NCBI RefSeq assembly: GCF_010726645.1
Contig: NZ_AP022563.1
Coordinates: 4,216,001-4,280,000, forward strand
Direction of reading: 5' to 3'
Length of the DNA stretch: 64,000 nucleotides
DNA from: Mycolicibacterium duvalii
GTDB taxonomy: Bacteria > Actinomycetota > Actinomycetes > Mycobacteriales > Mycobacteriaceae
Shown here: positions 41,221 to 50,707 of the stretch, piece after piece
Position numbering within the stretch: position 1 is the stretch's first letter
Layout of the letters: every line of letters starts with the position of its first letter
The notes under the pieces: generated by a model
The model's input: the letters and a program-made list of their open reading frames with translations, nothing else
Told to the model about the DNA's origin: nothing
Databases searched by the model: none
Translations under genes and position numbers: made by a program

Positions 41221-44200
41221 TCCCGCCACCGAGCCGCTCGCGCGGCGCTGGCTTTGGGTGGCCGCCGCGGCGGCGCTGATCCTGACCTTCGCCCAGTCAC
41301 CCGGTCAGATCTCACCCGACACCAAGCTGGATCTGACGGCCAATCCGCTGCGCTTCCTGACGCGCGCGTTCACGCTGTGGAACAGCGAACTGCCGTTCGG
41401 CCAGGCCCAGAACCAGGCCTACGGCTACCTCTTCCCGCACGGCACCTTCTTCCTGGCCGGGGATGTCCTCGGCGTTCCCGGCTGGGTGACCCAGCGGTTG
41501 TGGTGGGCGCTGCTGCTGGTCGTCGGCTTCTGGGGCGTTCTGCGGCTGGCCGAGGCCCTGGGCATCGGGAGCCGCACCTCACGGGTGGTCGCCGCCGTGG
41601 CCTACGCGTTGGCGCCGCGTGTACTGACCACGCTGGGCGCGATCTCGTCGGAGACCCTGCCGATGATGCTGGCGCCGTGGGTGCTGCTGCCGGTGGTGCT
41701 CGTCTTCCAGGGCGATCCCCGAATCCGGCTGCTGGCGGCCCGCTCCGCGCTGGCGGTCGCGCTGATGGGCGCGGTCAACGCCGTCGCGACGCTGTCGGCA
41801 TGCCTGTGCGCGGTGGTGTGGCTGTGCTGTCACCGCCCCACCCGGGTGTGGCGGCGCTTCGTCGCGTGGTGGCTGCCGTGCGTGGTGCTGGCGACGGCGT
41901 GGTGGGTGGTCGCGCTGCTGCACCTCGGCCGGATCAGCCCGCCGTTCCTGGACTTCATCGAGTCCTCGGGCGTCACCACCCGGTGGATGTCGCTGACCGA
42001 GATGCTGCGCGGCACCGGCGCCTGGACCCCCTACGTGGCGCCCACCGCGACCGCCGGTGCGCCGCTGGTCACCGGCACGGTGGCGGTGCTGGCGACCACG
42101 CTGGTCGCCGCCGCCGGGCTGGCCGGGCTCGCGATGCGCACCATGCCCGCCAAGGGCCGGCTGATCACCATGCTGATGGTCGGCGTCGTCGCGTTGGCGG
42201 CCGGCTACTCGGGCGGGCTGGGCTCCCCGGTGGCGCAGACCGTCCAGGCGTTCCTCGACGCCGACGGCACCCCGCTGCGCAACCTGCACAAACTCGAGCC
42301 GCTGCTGCGGCTGCCGCTGGTGCTGGGGCTGGCGCATCTGCTGGGCCGGGTACCGCTGCCGGGCAGCGCGCCCCGGCGGGTGTGGCGCCGTGCGCTCGCG
42401 CATCCCGAGGACGACAAGCGGGTGGCGGTGGCCGTGGTCGTGGTCTCGGCCCTGCTGGCGGCAAGCTCGCTGGCCTGGACCGGCCGTCTCAGCCCGCCCG
42501 GCGCGTTCGATGCGATCCCGCAGTACTGGCACGACACCGCCACGTGGCTGGACGACCACGACACCGGAGGCCGGGTGCTGGTCGCCCCCGGCGCGCCGTT
42601 CGCCACCCAGACGTGGGGCAACACTCATGACGAGCCGCTGCAGGTCCTGGGCGACAGCGCGTGGGGTGTGCGGGACTCGATCCCGCTCACGCCGCCGGAG
42701 ACCATCCGCGCCCTCGACTCCGTGCAGCGACTCTTCGCCGCGGGCCGGCCCTCCGACGGCCTCGCCGACACCTTGATACGGCAGGGCATCTCGTATGTGG
42801 TGGTGCGCAATGACCTCGACCCCGACTCGTCGCGCTCAGCGCGGCCGATCCTGGTGCACCGAGCTGTCGACGGTTCGCCGGGCCTGACGAAAGTCGCCGA
42901 GTTCGGCGCCGAGGTCGGCCCCGGCACGCTGGAGGGCTTCGTCGCCGACAGCGGACTCCGCCCCCGCTACCCGGCCGTGGAGATCTACCGGGTCGACGGT
43001 GCGCGCACGCCCATGGCGCCGTACGCCGTCGACGCCGCCGCACTGCCCCGAATCGACGGCGCCCCCGAAGCGCTGCTGCGTCTCGACGAGCGGCGACGGC
43101 TGACCGGGGCGGCACCGCTGGGACCGGCGCTGCTGACCCAGGATGCGCTACAGGCGGGACTGCCGGCCCCGCTGACCACCGTGACCGACACCCCGATGGC
43201 CCGGGAAACCGACTACGGCCGCGTCGACGACCATTCGTCGGCGGTCCGCGCTCCCGGCGACCCGCGCAACACCTTCAACCGGGTGCCCGACTATCCGTCC
43301 GACGGTGCCGAACTCGCCGAGGGCCGGTGGTCCGGTGGACGGATCACCGTGTCGAGCTCGGCTGCCGACTCCACCGCGCTGCCCAATGTCTCGCCGGCGT
43401 CGGCGGCGCCCGCGGCGATCGACGGGGACTCCGCGACCAGCTGGGTGTCCAACTCGCTGCAGAACGCGGTCGGGCAATGGCTGCAGGTCGACTTCGACCG
43501 TCCCGTCACCAATGCGACGTTGACCGTCACGCCGAGCGCCACCGCCGTCGGCGCGCAGGTGCGCCGGCTGGAGGTGTCGACGGTCAACGGCACGAGCACG
43601 GTGCGGTTCGAGAAGGCCGGCGAACCGTTGACCGTGGCACTGCCCTACGGCGAATCGCCGTGGGTGCGCATCACCGCCGTCGGCACCGACGACGGCTCCC
43701 CCGGGGTGCAGTTCGGCATCACCGACCTCAACGTCACCCAGTACGACGCCAACGGGTTCGCCCATCCGGTCACCCTGCGGCACACCGTCGACATCCCTGC
43801 ACCGAACCCGGAAAGCACCGTCGCGCAATGGGATCTGGGCACCGAGTTGCTGGGCCGGCCCGGGTGCGCGGACAGCCCGACCGGTACCCGGTGTTCGGCG
43901 GCGATGGCGCTGGCCTCCGAGGAGCCGGTCAACCTGAGCCGGATGCTGTCGGTGCCCGAACCGACCACGGTGACCCCGACCGTGTGGGTCCGGGCACGGC
44001 AGGGCCCCAACCTCGCCGACCTCATCGCTGCACCCGAAACCACCCGCGCCTACGGCGATTCCGACCTGATCGACGTGCTGGGTTCTGCCTACGCCGCGAC
44101 CGACGGCGATACCGGGACCGCGTGGACCGCACCCCAGGGCGTCGTCCAACCGCACACTCCGCCGACCCTGACGATGGCCCTGCCCGGTCCGCGCACCGTG

Positions 44201-45502
44201 GCCGCGCTGCGGGTCACGCCGAGCGAGTCGGCACTGCCCGCGCACCCCCGGATGATCGCGATCGACCTCGGTGACGGACCGCAGGTGCGCCGGCTCACCG
44301 CCGGCACCGAGACGCTGCGCCTGAAGCCGCGCGTCACCGATACCGTCCGGATCTCTCTGCTCGACTGGGACGATGTGATCGACCGCACCGCGCTGGGATT
44401 CGATCAGCTCAAACCGCCCGGGTTGGCCGAGGTCGTCGCTCTGGACCCGCGCGGGACAGAGCTCGACGCCGCGGATGCGTCCCAAAACCGGTTGCGCCGC
44501 ATCACTGTCCCGTGCGGACGGGGGCCGATCATCGGCGTCGCAGGGCAATTCGTGCAGACCTCGGTCACCACGACGGTGGGCGACCTGCTCGGCAACCGGC
44601 CCATCGCTGCGCAACCGTGCCGTAGCGAACCGATCAGCCTGCCCGCCGGTGAGCAGGAGTTGCTGATCAGCCCGGGATCGGTGTTCGTGGTGGACGGGGT
44701 CCGGCTGGCCACGCCGGCCGCCGCCGAGATCCCCACAGCGGCCATCACCCCGGTGGCCGTCGAGCAGTGGGGCAACGACCGCCGCGAGGTCCGGGTGGAA
44801 GGCGCCGGCGAACGGCGCCTGCTGGTGGTGCCGGAGAGCATCAATCCCGGTTGGGTGGCCCGCGCCGGCGACGGCAGCCGGTTGACACCGGTCACCGTCA
44901 ACGGGTGGCAGCAGGGCTGGGTGGTGCCGGCGGGGGTGGACGGGACCGTCACGATGACGTTCACGTCGAACACCACCTACCGCATCGGGTTGGTCGCCGG
45001 TCTGGCGCTGCTGCCGATCCTGGTGGCACTGGCCCTCGTGCCGGCACGGCGCCGGCCACGCCCCGGGGACGTCGGGCAGGTGTGGCGGCCCGGCCCGATG
45101 GCCGCCGGGGTGGCGGTGACCGCCGTCGGCGCCGTCGTCTCGGGACCGGTAGGCGCGGCAACCGCGCTGGCCGTCCTCGGCGCGGGTCACCTGCTGCGCC
45201 GACGGGACAGGCTGCGTGACTCGGTGACCGTCACCGCCGCGGCGGGCGGTCTGGTCCTGGCCGGCGCGATTCTCAGCCAGAACCCGTGGCGGTCCGTCGA
45301 CGGCTACGTCGGCCATTCGGCCGGCGTGCAGTTCCTGGCACTGGTTTCGGTGCTCGCGGTCGCGGCCTCAGCGATGCCGCCCCGTCAGCGCGGCACCACG
45401 GGTGCGACGGAGTCGTCGACCGAACTGTCCAACGGCGTGGGATCGTGGCGCATCTCCCAGCGCCGCAGCGCATTGCGAGACGGTGACTCGATCAGCCCGT
45501 AA
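41198..45502 (+). CDS. aftD: AftD arabinofuranosyltransferase
   Basis: A 1434-residue GT-C enzyme that branches arabinan of arabinogalactan and lipoarabinomannan, using decaprenyl-phospho-arabinose on the outer face of the membrane. N-terminal multi-helix membrane part (to about 420) with the catalytic-loop sequence SPGQISPDTKLDL (about 34-46), then long periplasmic domains with carbohydrate-binding-type beta repeats (TSWVSNSLQNAVGQWLQVDF near 750), and C-terminal helices (about 1268-1390). TTG at 41198 is the first usable start. The last 40 residues are polar and lie over the tail of the convergent acyltransferase gene. Rv0236c homologue. Confidence 0.93.
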   Translation: MNTATEASPATEPLARRWLWVAAAAALILTFAQSPGQISPDTKLDLTANPLRFLTRAFTLWNSELPFGQAQNQAYGYLFPHGTFFLAGDVLGVPGWVTQRLWWALLLVVGFWGVLRLAEALGIGSRTSRVVAAVAYALAPRVLTTLGAISSETLPMMLAPWVLLPVVLVFQGDPRIRLLAARSALAVALMGAVNAVATLSACLCAVVWLCCHRPTRVWRRFVAWWLPCVVLATAWWVVALLHLGRISPPFLDFIESSGVTTRWMSLTEMLRGTGAWTPYVAPTATAGAPLVTGTVAVLATTLVAAAGLAGLAMRTMPAKGRLITMLMVGVVALAAGYSGGLGSPVAQTVQAFLDADGTPLRNLHKLEPLLRLPLVLGLAHLLGRVPLPGSAPRRVWRRALAHPEDDKRVAVAVVVVSALLAASSLAWTGRLSPPGAFDAIPQYWHDTATWLDDHDTGGRVLVAPGAPFATQTWGNTHDEPLQVLGDSAWGVRDSIPLTPPETIRALDSVQRLFAAGRPSDGLADTLIRQGISYVVVRNDLDPDSSRSARPILVHRAVDGSPGLTKVAEFGAEVGPGTLEGFVADSGLRPRYPAVEIYRVDGARTPMAPYAVDAAALPRIDGAPEALLRLDERRRLTGAAPLGPALLTQDALQAGLPAPLTTVTDTPMARETDYGRVDDHSSAVRAPGDPRNTFNRVPDYPSDGAELAEGRWSGGRITVSSSAADSTALPNVSPASAAPAAIDGDSATSWVSNSLQNAVGQWLQVDFDRPVTNATLTVTPSATAVGAQVRRLEVSTVNGTSTVRFEKAGEPLTVALPYGESPWVRITAVGTDDGSPGVQFGITDLNVTQYDANGFAHPVTLRHTVDIPAPNPESTVAQWDLGTELLGRPGCADSPTGTRCSAAMALASEEPVNLSRMLSVPEPTTVTPTVWVRARQGPNLADLIAAPETTRAYGDSDLIDVLGSAYAATDGDTGTAWTAPQGVVQPHTPPTLTMALPGPRTVAALRVTPSESALPAHPRMIAIDLGDGPQVRRLTAGTETLRLKPRVTDTVRISLLDWDDVIDRTALGFDQLKPPGLAEVVALDPRGTELDAADASQNRLRRITVPCGRGPIIGVAGQFVQTSVTTTVGDLLGNRPIAAQPCRSEPISLPAGEQELLISPGSVFVVDGVRLATPAAAEIPTAAITPVAVEQWGNDRREVRVEGAGERRLLVVPESINPGWVARAGDGSRLTPVTVNGWQQGWVVPAGVDGTVTMTFTSNTTYRIGLVAGLALLPILVALALVPARRRPRPGDVGQVWRPGPMAAGVAVTAVGAVVSGPVGAATALAVLGAGHLLRRRDRLRDSVTVTAAAGGLVLAGAILSQNPWRSVDGYVGHSAGVQFLALVSVLAVAASAMPPRQRGTTGATESSTELSNGVGSWRISQRRSALRDGDSISP

Positions 45503-46557
45503 CTGACCGCGGCGATCGCCGTGCCGAACAACAGCGTCAGCACCAGCACGATGGTGAAGTGCCCGTTGAACGGGAACTCCCCGATCATCGGGAACACCAT
45601 CGCCAGCGCGGCCAGGTGCCATACGAACAGTCCGTAGGACCAGCGGCCGAGCGTGACCATCGGTGCGCTGCCGAGCAGCCGGTGGGACGTATCGGGGGTG
45701 TCGAGCACGAGCGGCGCCAGCAGCGCCCCGGCCACCACCGCGCCCATCGCGGTCTTCAGCGTGACCTGACCGATCGAGCCGGGGTGCAGGCCTTCGAGGC
45801 CCGCCAGCGGCGACGCCGCGATGCCGAACGCGGTCACTGCCACCACCCCCATCAGGACTCGCCGCCGCGCCAGCCGGTGCACCCACCCGACCCGGCTGAC
45901 GGTCAGCTCGGCGAGCACCATGCCCGCGGCGAACCACGAGAAGAACGCCGGCGGCCAGTTCCACAGGTTGTGACCCGACCCGCCGTCGAACGGGATGCGC
46001 ACCCAGAACAGGCTGACCGCCGCGACCGTGATGATCGCCGGGATGCGCGCGGACACCGGAAGCCGGCGGGCCAGCAACGCGAGCAGCGGCAGCGCCAGAT
46101 AGAAGCTCATCTCCACCGACAGGCTCCACATCTGCGTCAGCCCGGAGGTCAGCGTCAGCGGTACGTAGATCTGGGTCAGGGTGAGATTGGCCAGCCAGAC
46201 GGTGAGATCGTCGCTGGTGTCGGGCATCAAGGACATGATCACCACCACCGCCACCAGGTAGCCGGGCATGATCCGCACCATCCGGGAACGCAGGTAGTGC
46301 CCGGTCGCGGGCCGGTCCCGCAGGCCGCGGGCGGCGGCCGCGTGACCGCGCCACAGCAGGAAGCCGGACAGCGCGAAGAACACCGCGACCGCGAGGTCGA
46401 AGCGGCCCAGGACCCGGCCCACCACCCCACTGCTGTATCCGGTCTGGAACGCCACATGGGTGACGACGACACCGATGGCCGCGCACGCGCGCAAACCCTC
46501 GACGGCCGGCAGGAAACTGCGGGTCCCGCCGACCGCGTCGGCACCGGTTGCGGTCAT
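45385..46557 (-). CDS. Integral membrane acyltransferase (acyltransferase 3 family), Rv0228 homologue
   Basis: A 390-residue protein with about ten helices. EGLRACAAIGVVVTHVAFQTG (about 20-40) contains the family's catalytic R and H, FFALSGFLLWRG follows, and SLSVEMSFYLALPLLALL (about 147-164) is the E-motif. OafA-type enzymes O-acylate sugars of the envelope; the neighbourhood with aftD suggests an envelope glycan, but the substrate is unknown. Its last 118 bp overlap aftD on the opposite strand. Confidence 0.9.
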   Translation of the reverse strand: MTATGADAVGGTRSFLPAVEGLRACAAIGVVVTHVAFQTGYSSGVVGRVLGRFDLAVAVFFALSGFLLWRGHAAAARGLRDRPATGHYLRSRMVRIMPGYLVAVVVIMSLMPDTSDDLTVWLANLTLTQIYVPLTLTSGLTQMWSLSVEMSFYLALPLLALLARRLPVSARIPAIITVAAVSLFWVRIPFDGGSGHNLWNWPPAFFSWFAAGMVLAELTVSRVGWVHRLARRRVLMGVVAVTAFGIAASPLAGLEGLHPGSIGQVTLKTAMGAVVAGALLAPLVLDTPDTSHRLLGSAPMVTLGRWSYGLFVWHLAALAMVFPMIGEFPFNGHFTIVLVLTLLFGTAIAAVSYGLIESPSRNALRRWEMRHDPTPLDSSVDDSVAPVVPR

Positions 46558-46752
46558 GGCACACAGTGTGCCCGCGGGCCGCGCCGGCTGTGAAAACGAC
46601 GCGTCGAGCGGCCCAGCACCGTGACCTCGCGCGAAGCGTCGTAGTGAGCGCCGGCCTTAATCTGTGCTGTTAGGGTCGAACGGGTTTGCCGTCACGCGAG
46701 AGGCACCCGATCGATCAGCGGACCCATGGCGGGCGCGAAGGGAGACACGGTA

Positions 46753-47958
46753 TTGAACCGCGCAGTTGCGCTGCGGATCGCCGCGTGCGGAATCATGGGC
46801 CTCGGGGCTGCGCTGCTCATCGCGGCACTCCTGCTGAGCACCTACACCAAGGGCCAGATCTCCAAGATTCCCCTCGACATCGACGCCACGCTGGTCAGTG
46901 ACGGCACCGGTACCGCGTTCGACCCCGCCTCGCTGAACGGTGAACGCTTCGTCGTCGACGAGGATGTGCCGCTGGTCCTGCAGCAACAGCTCAGCGTCGA
47001 GTCCCCGGCCAACGCCGAAGTGGTGACGCTGCAGGTGGGCAGCACGCTGCGCCGCACCGACCAGCAGCAGGACACCGGCCTGCTGCTGGCGATGGTCGAC
47101 ACCGTCACGCTCGACCGCAGCACCGCCGAGGCGGTCTCCAGCGAGAGCAATCCCGGCGGCGCGGTGCAGCGGCCGCGCGCGCTGGAGGACGAGACGCCGC
47201 CCACCAACATCGCGCTGCCGCACGAGGGGCTGACCTACCGCTTCCCGTTCGACACCGAGAAGAAGACCTACCCGTTCTTCGACCCGATCGCGCAGGAGAC
47301 CTTCGACGCCAACTACTCCGGCGAAGAGGACGTCAACGGGCTGACGGCCTACAAGTTCACCCAGAACGTGGGCATGGACTCCGACGGCAAGCTCGTCGAG
47401 CCGGTGCGGTACGCCTCGCTCTACGACGACGACGCCGACAGCCAGGTGTCGGCGCGCGCGGCGCTCTGGGGCTTGGAGGGCGACCCCGAGGAAATGATCA
47501 CGATGACGCGGTATTACGCCGCGCAGCGCACCTTCTGGGTGGATCCGGTGTCCGGCACCATCGTCAAGCAGACCGACCGCGGTTTCCACTACTACGCACG
47601 CGAGGCGCTCGAGCCCGAGGTGACGTTCGTCGACTACTCCGTGACCTCCACCGAGGAGACGGTCGAGTCGCAGGTCGCGGCCGCGTTCGACGAGCGCGAC
47701 CGGGTCTCGCTGTGGGGCCGTGTCCTGCCCATCACATTCACCGCGCTGGGTCTGGTGGCGCTGATCGGCGGCGCGCTGCTCGGGTCGTTCAGCCTGCGCG
47801 CCGAGTCGATGCTGCTCGACCCGGGCCTCGACGACACCGGTAACCGCTTCTTCGGCGGTCGCGGCGACGAAGGGGAACCGGTACCGGGCGCGGAGGCCAA
47901 GACCGAGAAACTCCCGGCGCAGCGCCCGTCCGACCTGCCCCCGGACCGACCGGTCTGA
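46753..47958 (+). CDS. DUF3068 (PorA-like) membrane protein, Rv0227c homologue
   Basis: A 401-residue protein with one helix near the N-terminus (about 9-30), a large extracytoplasmic domain rich in Tyr, Asp and Thr, and a second helix (about 318-342) followed by a polar cytoplasmic tail. Family DUF3068, essential in M. tuberculosis screens but of unknown function. I prefer TTG at 46753 because AAGGGAGA lies six bases upstream and the protein then begins with NRAVALRIAACG; an ATG at 46726 has no ribosome site. 11 bp upstream of the next gene, so co-transcribed. Confidence 0.85.
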   Translation: MNRAVALRIAACGIMGLGAALLIAALLLSTYTKGQISKIPLDIDATLVSDGTGTAFDPASLNGERFVVDEDVPLVLQQQLSVESPANAEVVTLQVGSTLRRTDQQQDTGLLLAMVDTVTLDRSTAEAVSSESNPGGAVQRPRALEDETPPTNIALPHEGLTYRFPFDTEKKTYPFFDPIAQETFDANYSGEEDVNGLTAYKFTQNVGMDSDGKLVEPVRYASLYDDDADSQVSARAALWGLEGDPEEMITMTRYYAAQRTFWVDPVSGTIVKQTDRGFHYYAREALEPEVTFVDYSVTSTEETVESQVAAAFDERDRVSLWGRVLPITFTALGLVALIGGALLGSFSLRAESMLLDPGLDDTGNRFFGGRGDEGEPVPGAEAKTEKLPAQRPSDLPPDRPV

Positions 47959-47969
47959 TCGCCAGGTCG

Positions 47970-49688
47970 GTGGTGGCGCCGGCGTACGCGCTGGCGCTGA
48001 CCCTGGCGGTGACCGCGCCGCTGGCGGCCCCCGGCTACCTGCTGCTGCGCGACGCGGTCTCGACACCGCGTTCCTACCTGACCGATGCCGCGCTGGGGCT
48101 GTCCCAGGCCGCACCGCGAGCCCTGCCGCAGGACTTCGCGGTCGCGCTGGCCTCGACGGCGCTCGACGGCGGCATCGTGGTCAAGATATTGCTGGCCGCC
48201 GGGCTGTGGGCGGCCGGGTGGGGGGCCGCCCGTTTGGTGGCGCGCCTGGTGCCCGACGCCGGCATCGCCGGGCAGTGCGTGGCCGCGACCATCGCGATCT
48301 GGAATCCCTATGTGGCCGAGCGGTTGCTGCAGGGGCATTGGAGTCTGCTGGTCGGTTACGGCTGCCTGCCGTGGGTGGCTGGGGCCGTTCTCAGGCTGCG
48401 CGCCGACCCACCGATTGGGTTGGCGCCGGTGGGGGCGGTGCTGTTCTGGATCGCGCTGGCCGGGGTGACGCCCACCGGGCTGATGCTGGCCGCGACCGTC
48501 GCGCTGGCCTGCGCGCTGGCGCCGGGGCAGGGCCGGTCGCGGATGTGGTGCGCGGCGGTCGGCGCCGCGGCGTCGGTCACCGCGGCGCTGCCCTGGTTGG
48601 TCGCGTCCGTCCTGTCGGACGATTGGGCCGGAGCGGTCACCGACACCGGGGTCGAGGCCTTCGCGGCGCGCGCCGAGCCCGGGCTGGGCACGCTCGGCAG
48701 CCTGGCCAGCCTGGGCGGCATCTGGAATGCCGAGGCGGTACCCGCTTCCCGCAGCACCCTTTTCGCACTGGTCTCGGCGGGTGTGCTGCTGGTCATCGTC
48801 GCGATCGGGGTGCCGCTGCTGCTGCGCCGACGGATCGGGGTGCCGTTGCTGGTGCTCGGCGCGGTGGCCGTGGCGGCACCGGCGCTGCTGGCCACCGATG
48901 CGGGACTGGCGTTGGCGGACAGTCTGATTCGTGCGCTGCCCGGGCTCGGCGTGATCCGGGACGGGCAGAAATGGGTGGCGCTGGCGGTGCCGGCTTACGC
49001 GCTGGCCGGGGCCGCTGCCGTCGTCGTGCTCCGCCGTCGCCTGCCCGCGGTCGCGGTCGGTGCGGTGTGCTGCGCGGCGCTGATCGCGACGCTGCCCGAC
49101 CTGACGTGGGGCGTCGGTGGTCGCGTTGTGCCGGTGCACTATCCGCCCGGCTGGCCGACGGCGGCGTCGCTCATCAACGCCGACCCCGCGCCGGTCGCCG
49201 TGCTGCCGGTCGACAGCATGCGCCGGTTCGACTGGGCCGGGGACGCCCCGGTGCTGGACCCGTTGCCGCGCTGGCTGCGCGCCGAGGTGCTGACCACCGG
49301 CGATCTGACCATCGCCGGACAGACCGTGTCCGGCGAGGGCACCCGGGCCCGCGCGGTGCAGCAACTGCTGCTCTCGGGCGCCGACCGCGACGCGCTGGCC
49401 GCCGCGGGCGTGGGCTGGGTGGTGGTGGAAGGCCCCGGTCCGGAGCTGGACCTGCCTCTGGCCTACCGGGACCCGGACCTCACCGTGTACGCCGTCGGCG
49501 GCCGAACCGCGGAGTCGACGCTGCGCACCACCATGATCGCTGCCCACGCGGTCTGGCTCGGGCAGCTCGTCACCGGCCTGCTGGCGATGCTGCTCGGATC
49601 ACGCCGTGCACACCGACGGGACCATCAGGTAGACCGGCCACAGGGCGGTGACCAGCAGGTAGGCGGCCATGTTGGCCCCGGCCGGTAG
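47970..49688 (+). CDS. Multi-pass membrane protein, Rv0226c homologue
   Basis: A 572-residue protein with some 12 hydrophobic segments in its first two thirds and a soluble C-terminal part (RFDWAGDAPVLDPLPRWLRAE near 415-435). The layout recalls GT-C-type glycosyltransferases or YfhO-like proteins, but I see no clear catalytic motif. GTG at 47970 follows AGGTCG; linked to the DUF3068 gene as Rv0226c is to Rv0227c. The last 27 residues are polar, rich in H, Q and G, and overlap the convergent small gene by 90 bp; they may be a run-on after loss of an earlier stop. Confidence 0.82.
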   Translation: MVAPAYALALTLAVTAPLAAPGYLLLRDAVSTPRSYLTDAALGLSQAAPRALPQDFAVALASTALDGGIVVKILLAAGLWAAGWGAARLVARLVPDAGIAGQCVAATIAIWNPYVAERLLQGHWSLLVGYGCLPWVAGAVLRLRADPPIGLAPVGAVLFWIALAGVTPTGLMLAATVALACALAPGQGRSRMWCAAVGAAASVTAALPWLVASVLSDDWAGAVTDTGVEAFAARAEPGLGTLGSLASLGGIWNAEAVPASRSTLFALVSAGVLLVIVAIGVPLLLRRRIGVPLLVLGAVAVAAPALLATDAGLALADSLIRALPGLGVIRDGQKWVALAVPAYALAGAAAVVVLRRRLPAVAVGAVCCAALIATLPDLTWGVGGRVVPVHYPPGWPTAASLINADPAPVAVLPVDSMRRFDWAGDAPVLDPLPRWLRAEVLTTGDLTIAGQTVSGEGTRARAVQQLLLSGADRDALAAAGVGWVVVEGPGPELDLPLAYRDPDLTVYAVGGRTAESTLRTTMIAAHAVWLGQLVTGLLAMLLGSRRAHRRDHQVDRPQGGDQQVGGHVGPGR

Positions 49689-49850
49689 TCGGGTGGTCAG
49701 CAGATTCTCGAGGTGACGGACATCCTCGACAGCGAAGAACGCCCACACCAGACCGATGATCAGATACGGGATCGTCAACCACATGCCGATCTCGATGACG
49801 TCGGCGACGCTGAGCCGCCGGCTCAGGATGCGACGGACCGCGGTCCTCAT
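49599..49850 (-). CDS. Small two-helix membrane protein (second of a related pair)
   Basis: An 83-residue protein with helices near residues 22-42 and 60-79. It begins MRTAVRRILSRRLSVADVIE. It is clearly related to the product of 50704-50928: both share R-x-(I/V)L-x2-R(L/M)(S/T)VA(D/E), PYL(I/V)IG(L/V)-x-W and a final WPV motif. ATG at 49850 overlaps the stop of the MpaB-like gene (ATGA). The longer frame to 50510 is the shadow of that gene. Function unknown; probably a membrane partner of the oxygenase. Confidence 0.75.
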   Translation of the reverse strand: MRTAVRRILSRRLSVADVIEIGMWLTIPYLIIGLVWAFFAVEDVRHLENLLTTRLPAGANMAAYLLVTALWPVYLMVPSVCTA

Positions 49851-50707
49851 ACCAGCCGCCGTCCCCGCCGGACCCGCATCCGGACGTCGGCGAGCAACAG
49901 ATACGTCCCGCCCTGGCGGACGAACCCGGGCAGGAACCGGTTCACGAACGCGACGACCAGGAACAGCCGCTCGAAAAGCCGTTGCCGCGACCGGCCCCAG
50001 GACAGGCCGAGCGCGTCCCGGAACACCGGCGCCAGGAAGCCGACGGTGAGGAACTTCAGCAGCGGCCGGAACGGCAGTGCCAGAACGGGATTGATCATTC
50101 TGAGGTCGACCAGGTCGGCCAGGAAGTCGCCGACCACCTCGTCGACGGCGATGCGTCCACAGGCGTCGTCCCAATACCGGTCGAAGTCCGTGCGCGTCGG
50201 CGGCCACTGGTCCTCGCCGACCTGCAGCGTGGTGCCCAGCGGCCACGCCGACCGGTAGAACTGCTCGGACTGCTCCGGGGTCATCCGTCCGCGCAGCAGC
50301 TGATAGGTGTCCTCCAGCCCGACGAACAGGCACGCCGCCACCCACATCTGCAGGACAGGGTCGAAGGCGTTGTACCGCACCGGGCTCGACGCGTCGGATC
50401 GGACGTGGCGGTGGGATTCGTTGACCGCGTCCCGGTAGGCCGCGCGGTCCGCGTCGGATCCGAGCACCGCGACGGCCAGGTACTGGAATGTGGTGCGGGC
50501 CCGCTTCCACGGGTGCTTCATCAGGTTGCCGGAGTCAACCTTGCTCTCGACCACACCGTGGCCGACGCCCGGCACGGACAGTTGCATGATCACGTTGGCC
50601 GCCCCGGCGGCGAACGACCAGAAGTCCATCGCGTCGGCGACCGTGACGGTCTCGTCGGGGTCCCAGCGTGCGGTGCGCCGGTGGATGTGAATGCGGGTGT
50701 CCGTCAT
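49847..50707 (-). CDS. MpaB/DUF2236 family oxygenase-like protein
   Basis: A 286-residue helical protein of the DUF2236 (MpaB, latex-clearing-protein-like) family, heme b proteins that act on hydrophobic substrates. RARTTFQYLAVAVLG (about 66-80) and VNESHRHVRS (about 93-102) fit the conserved Arg and heme-ligand His of the family. No signal peptide. Its ATG at 50707 overlaps the stop of the upstream small gene, and its stop overlaps the start of the downstream one, both as ATGA. Insertion relative to M. tuberculosis between Rv0226c and Rv0225. Confidence 0.8.
   Translation of the reverse strand: MTDTRIHIHRRTARWDPDETVTVADAMDFWSFAAGAANVIMQLSVPGVGHGVVESKVDSGNLMKHPWKRARTTFQYLAVAVLGSDADRAAYRDAVNESHRHVRSDASSPVRYNAFDPVLQMWVAACLFVGLEDTYQLLRGRMTPEQSEQFYRSAWPLGTTLQVGEDQWPPTRTDFDRYWDDACGRIAVDEVVGDFLADLVDLRMINPVLALPFRPLLKFLTVGFLAPVFRDALGLSWGRSRQRLFERLFLVVAFVNRFLPGFVRQGGTYLLLADVRMRVRRGRRLV

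Noticed and set aside
49851..50510. Upstream extension of the 83-residue membrane protein frame
   Set aside because: Arg/Gly/Pro shadow of the MpaB-like gene; the ATGA coupling sets the start at 49850.
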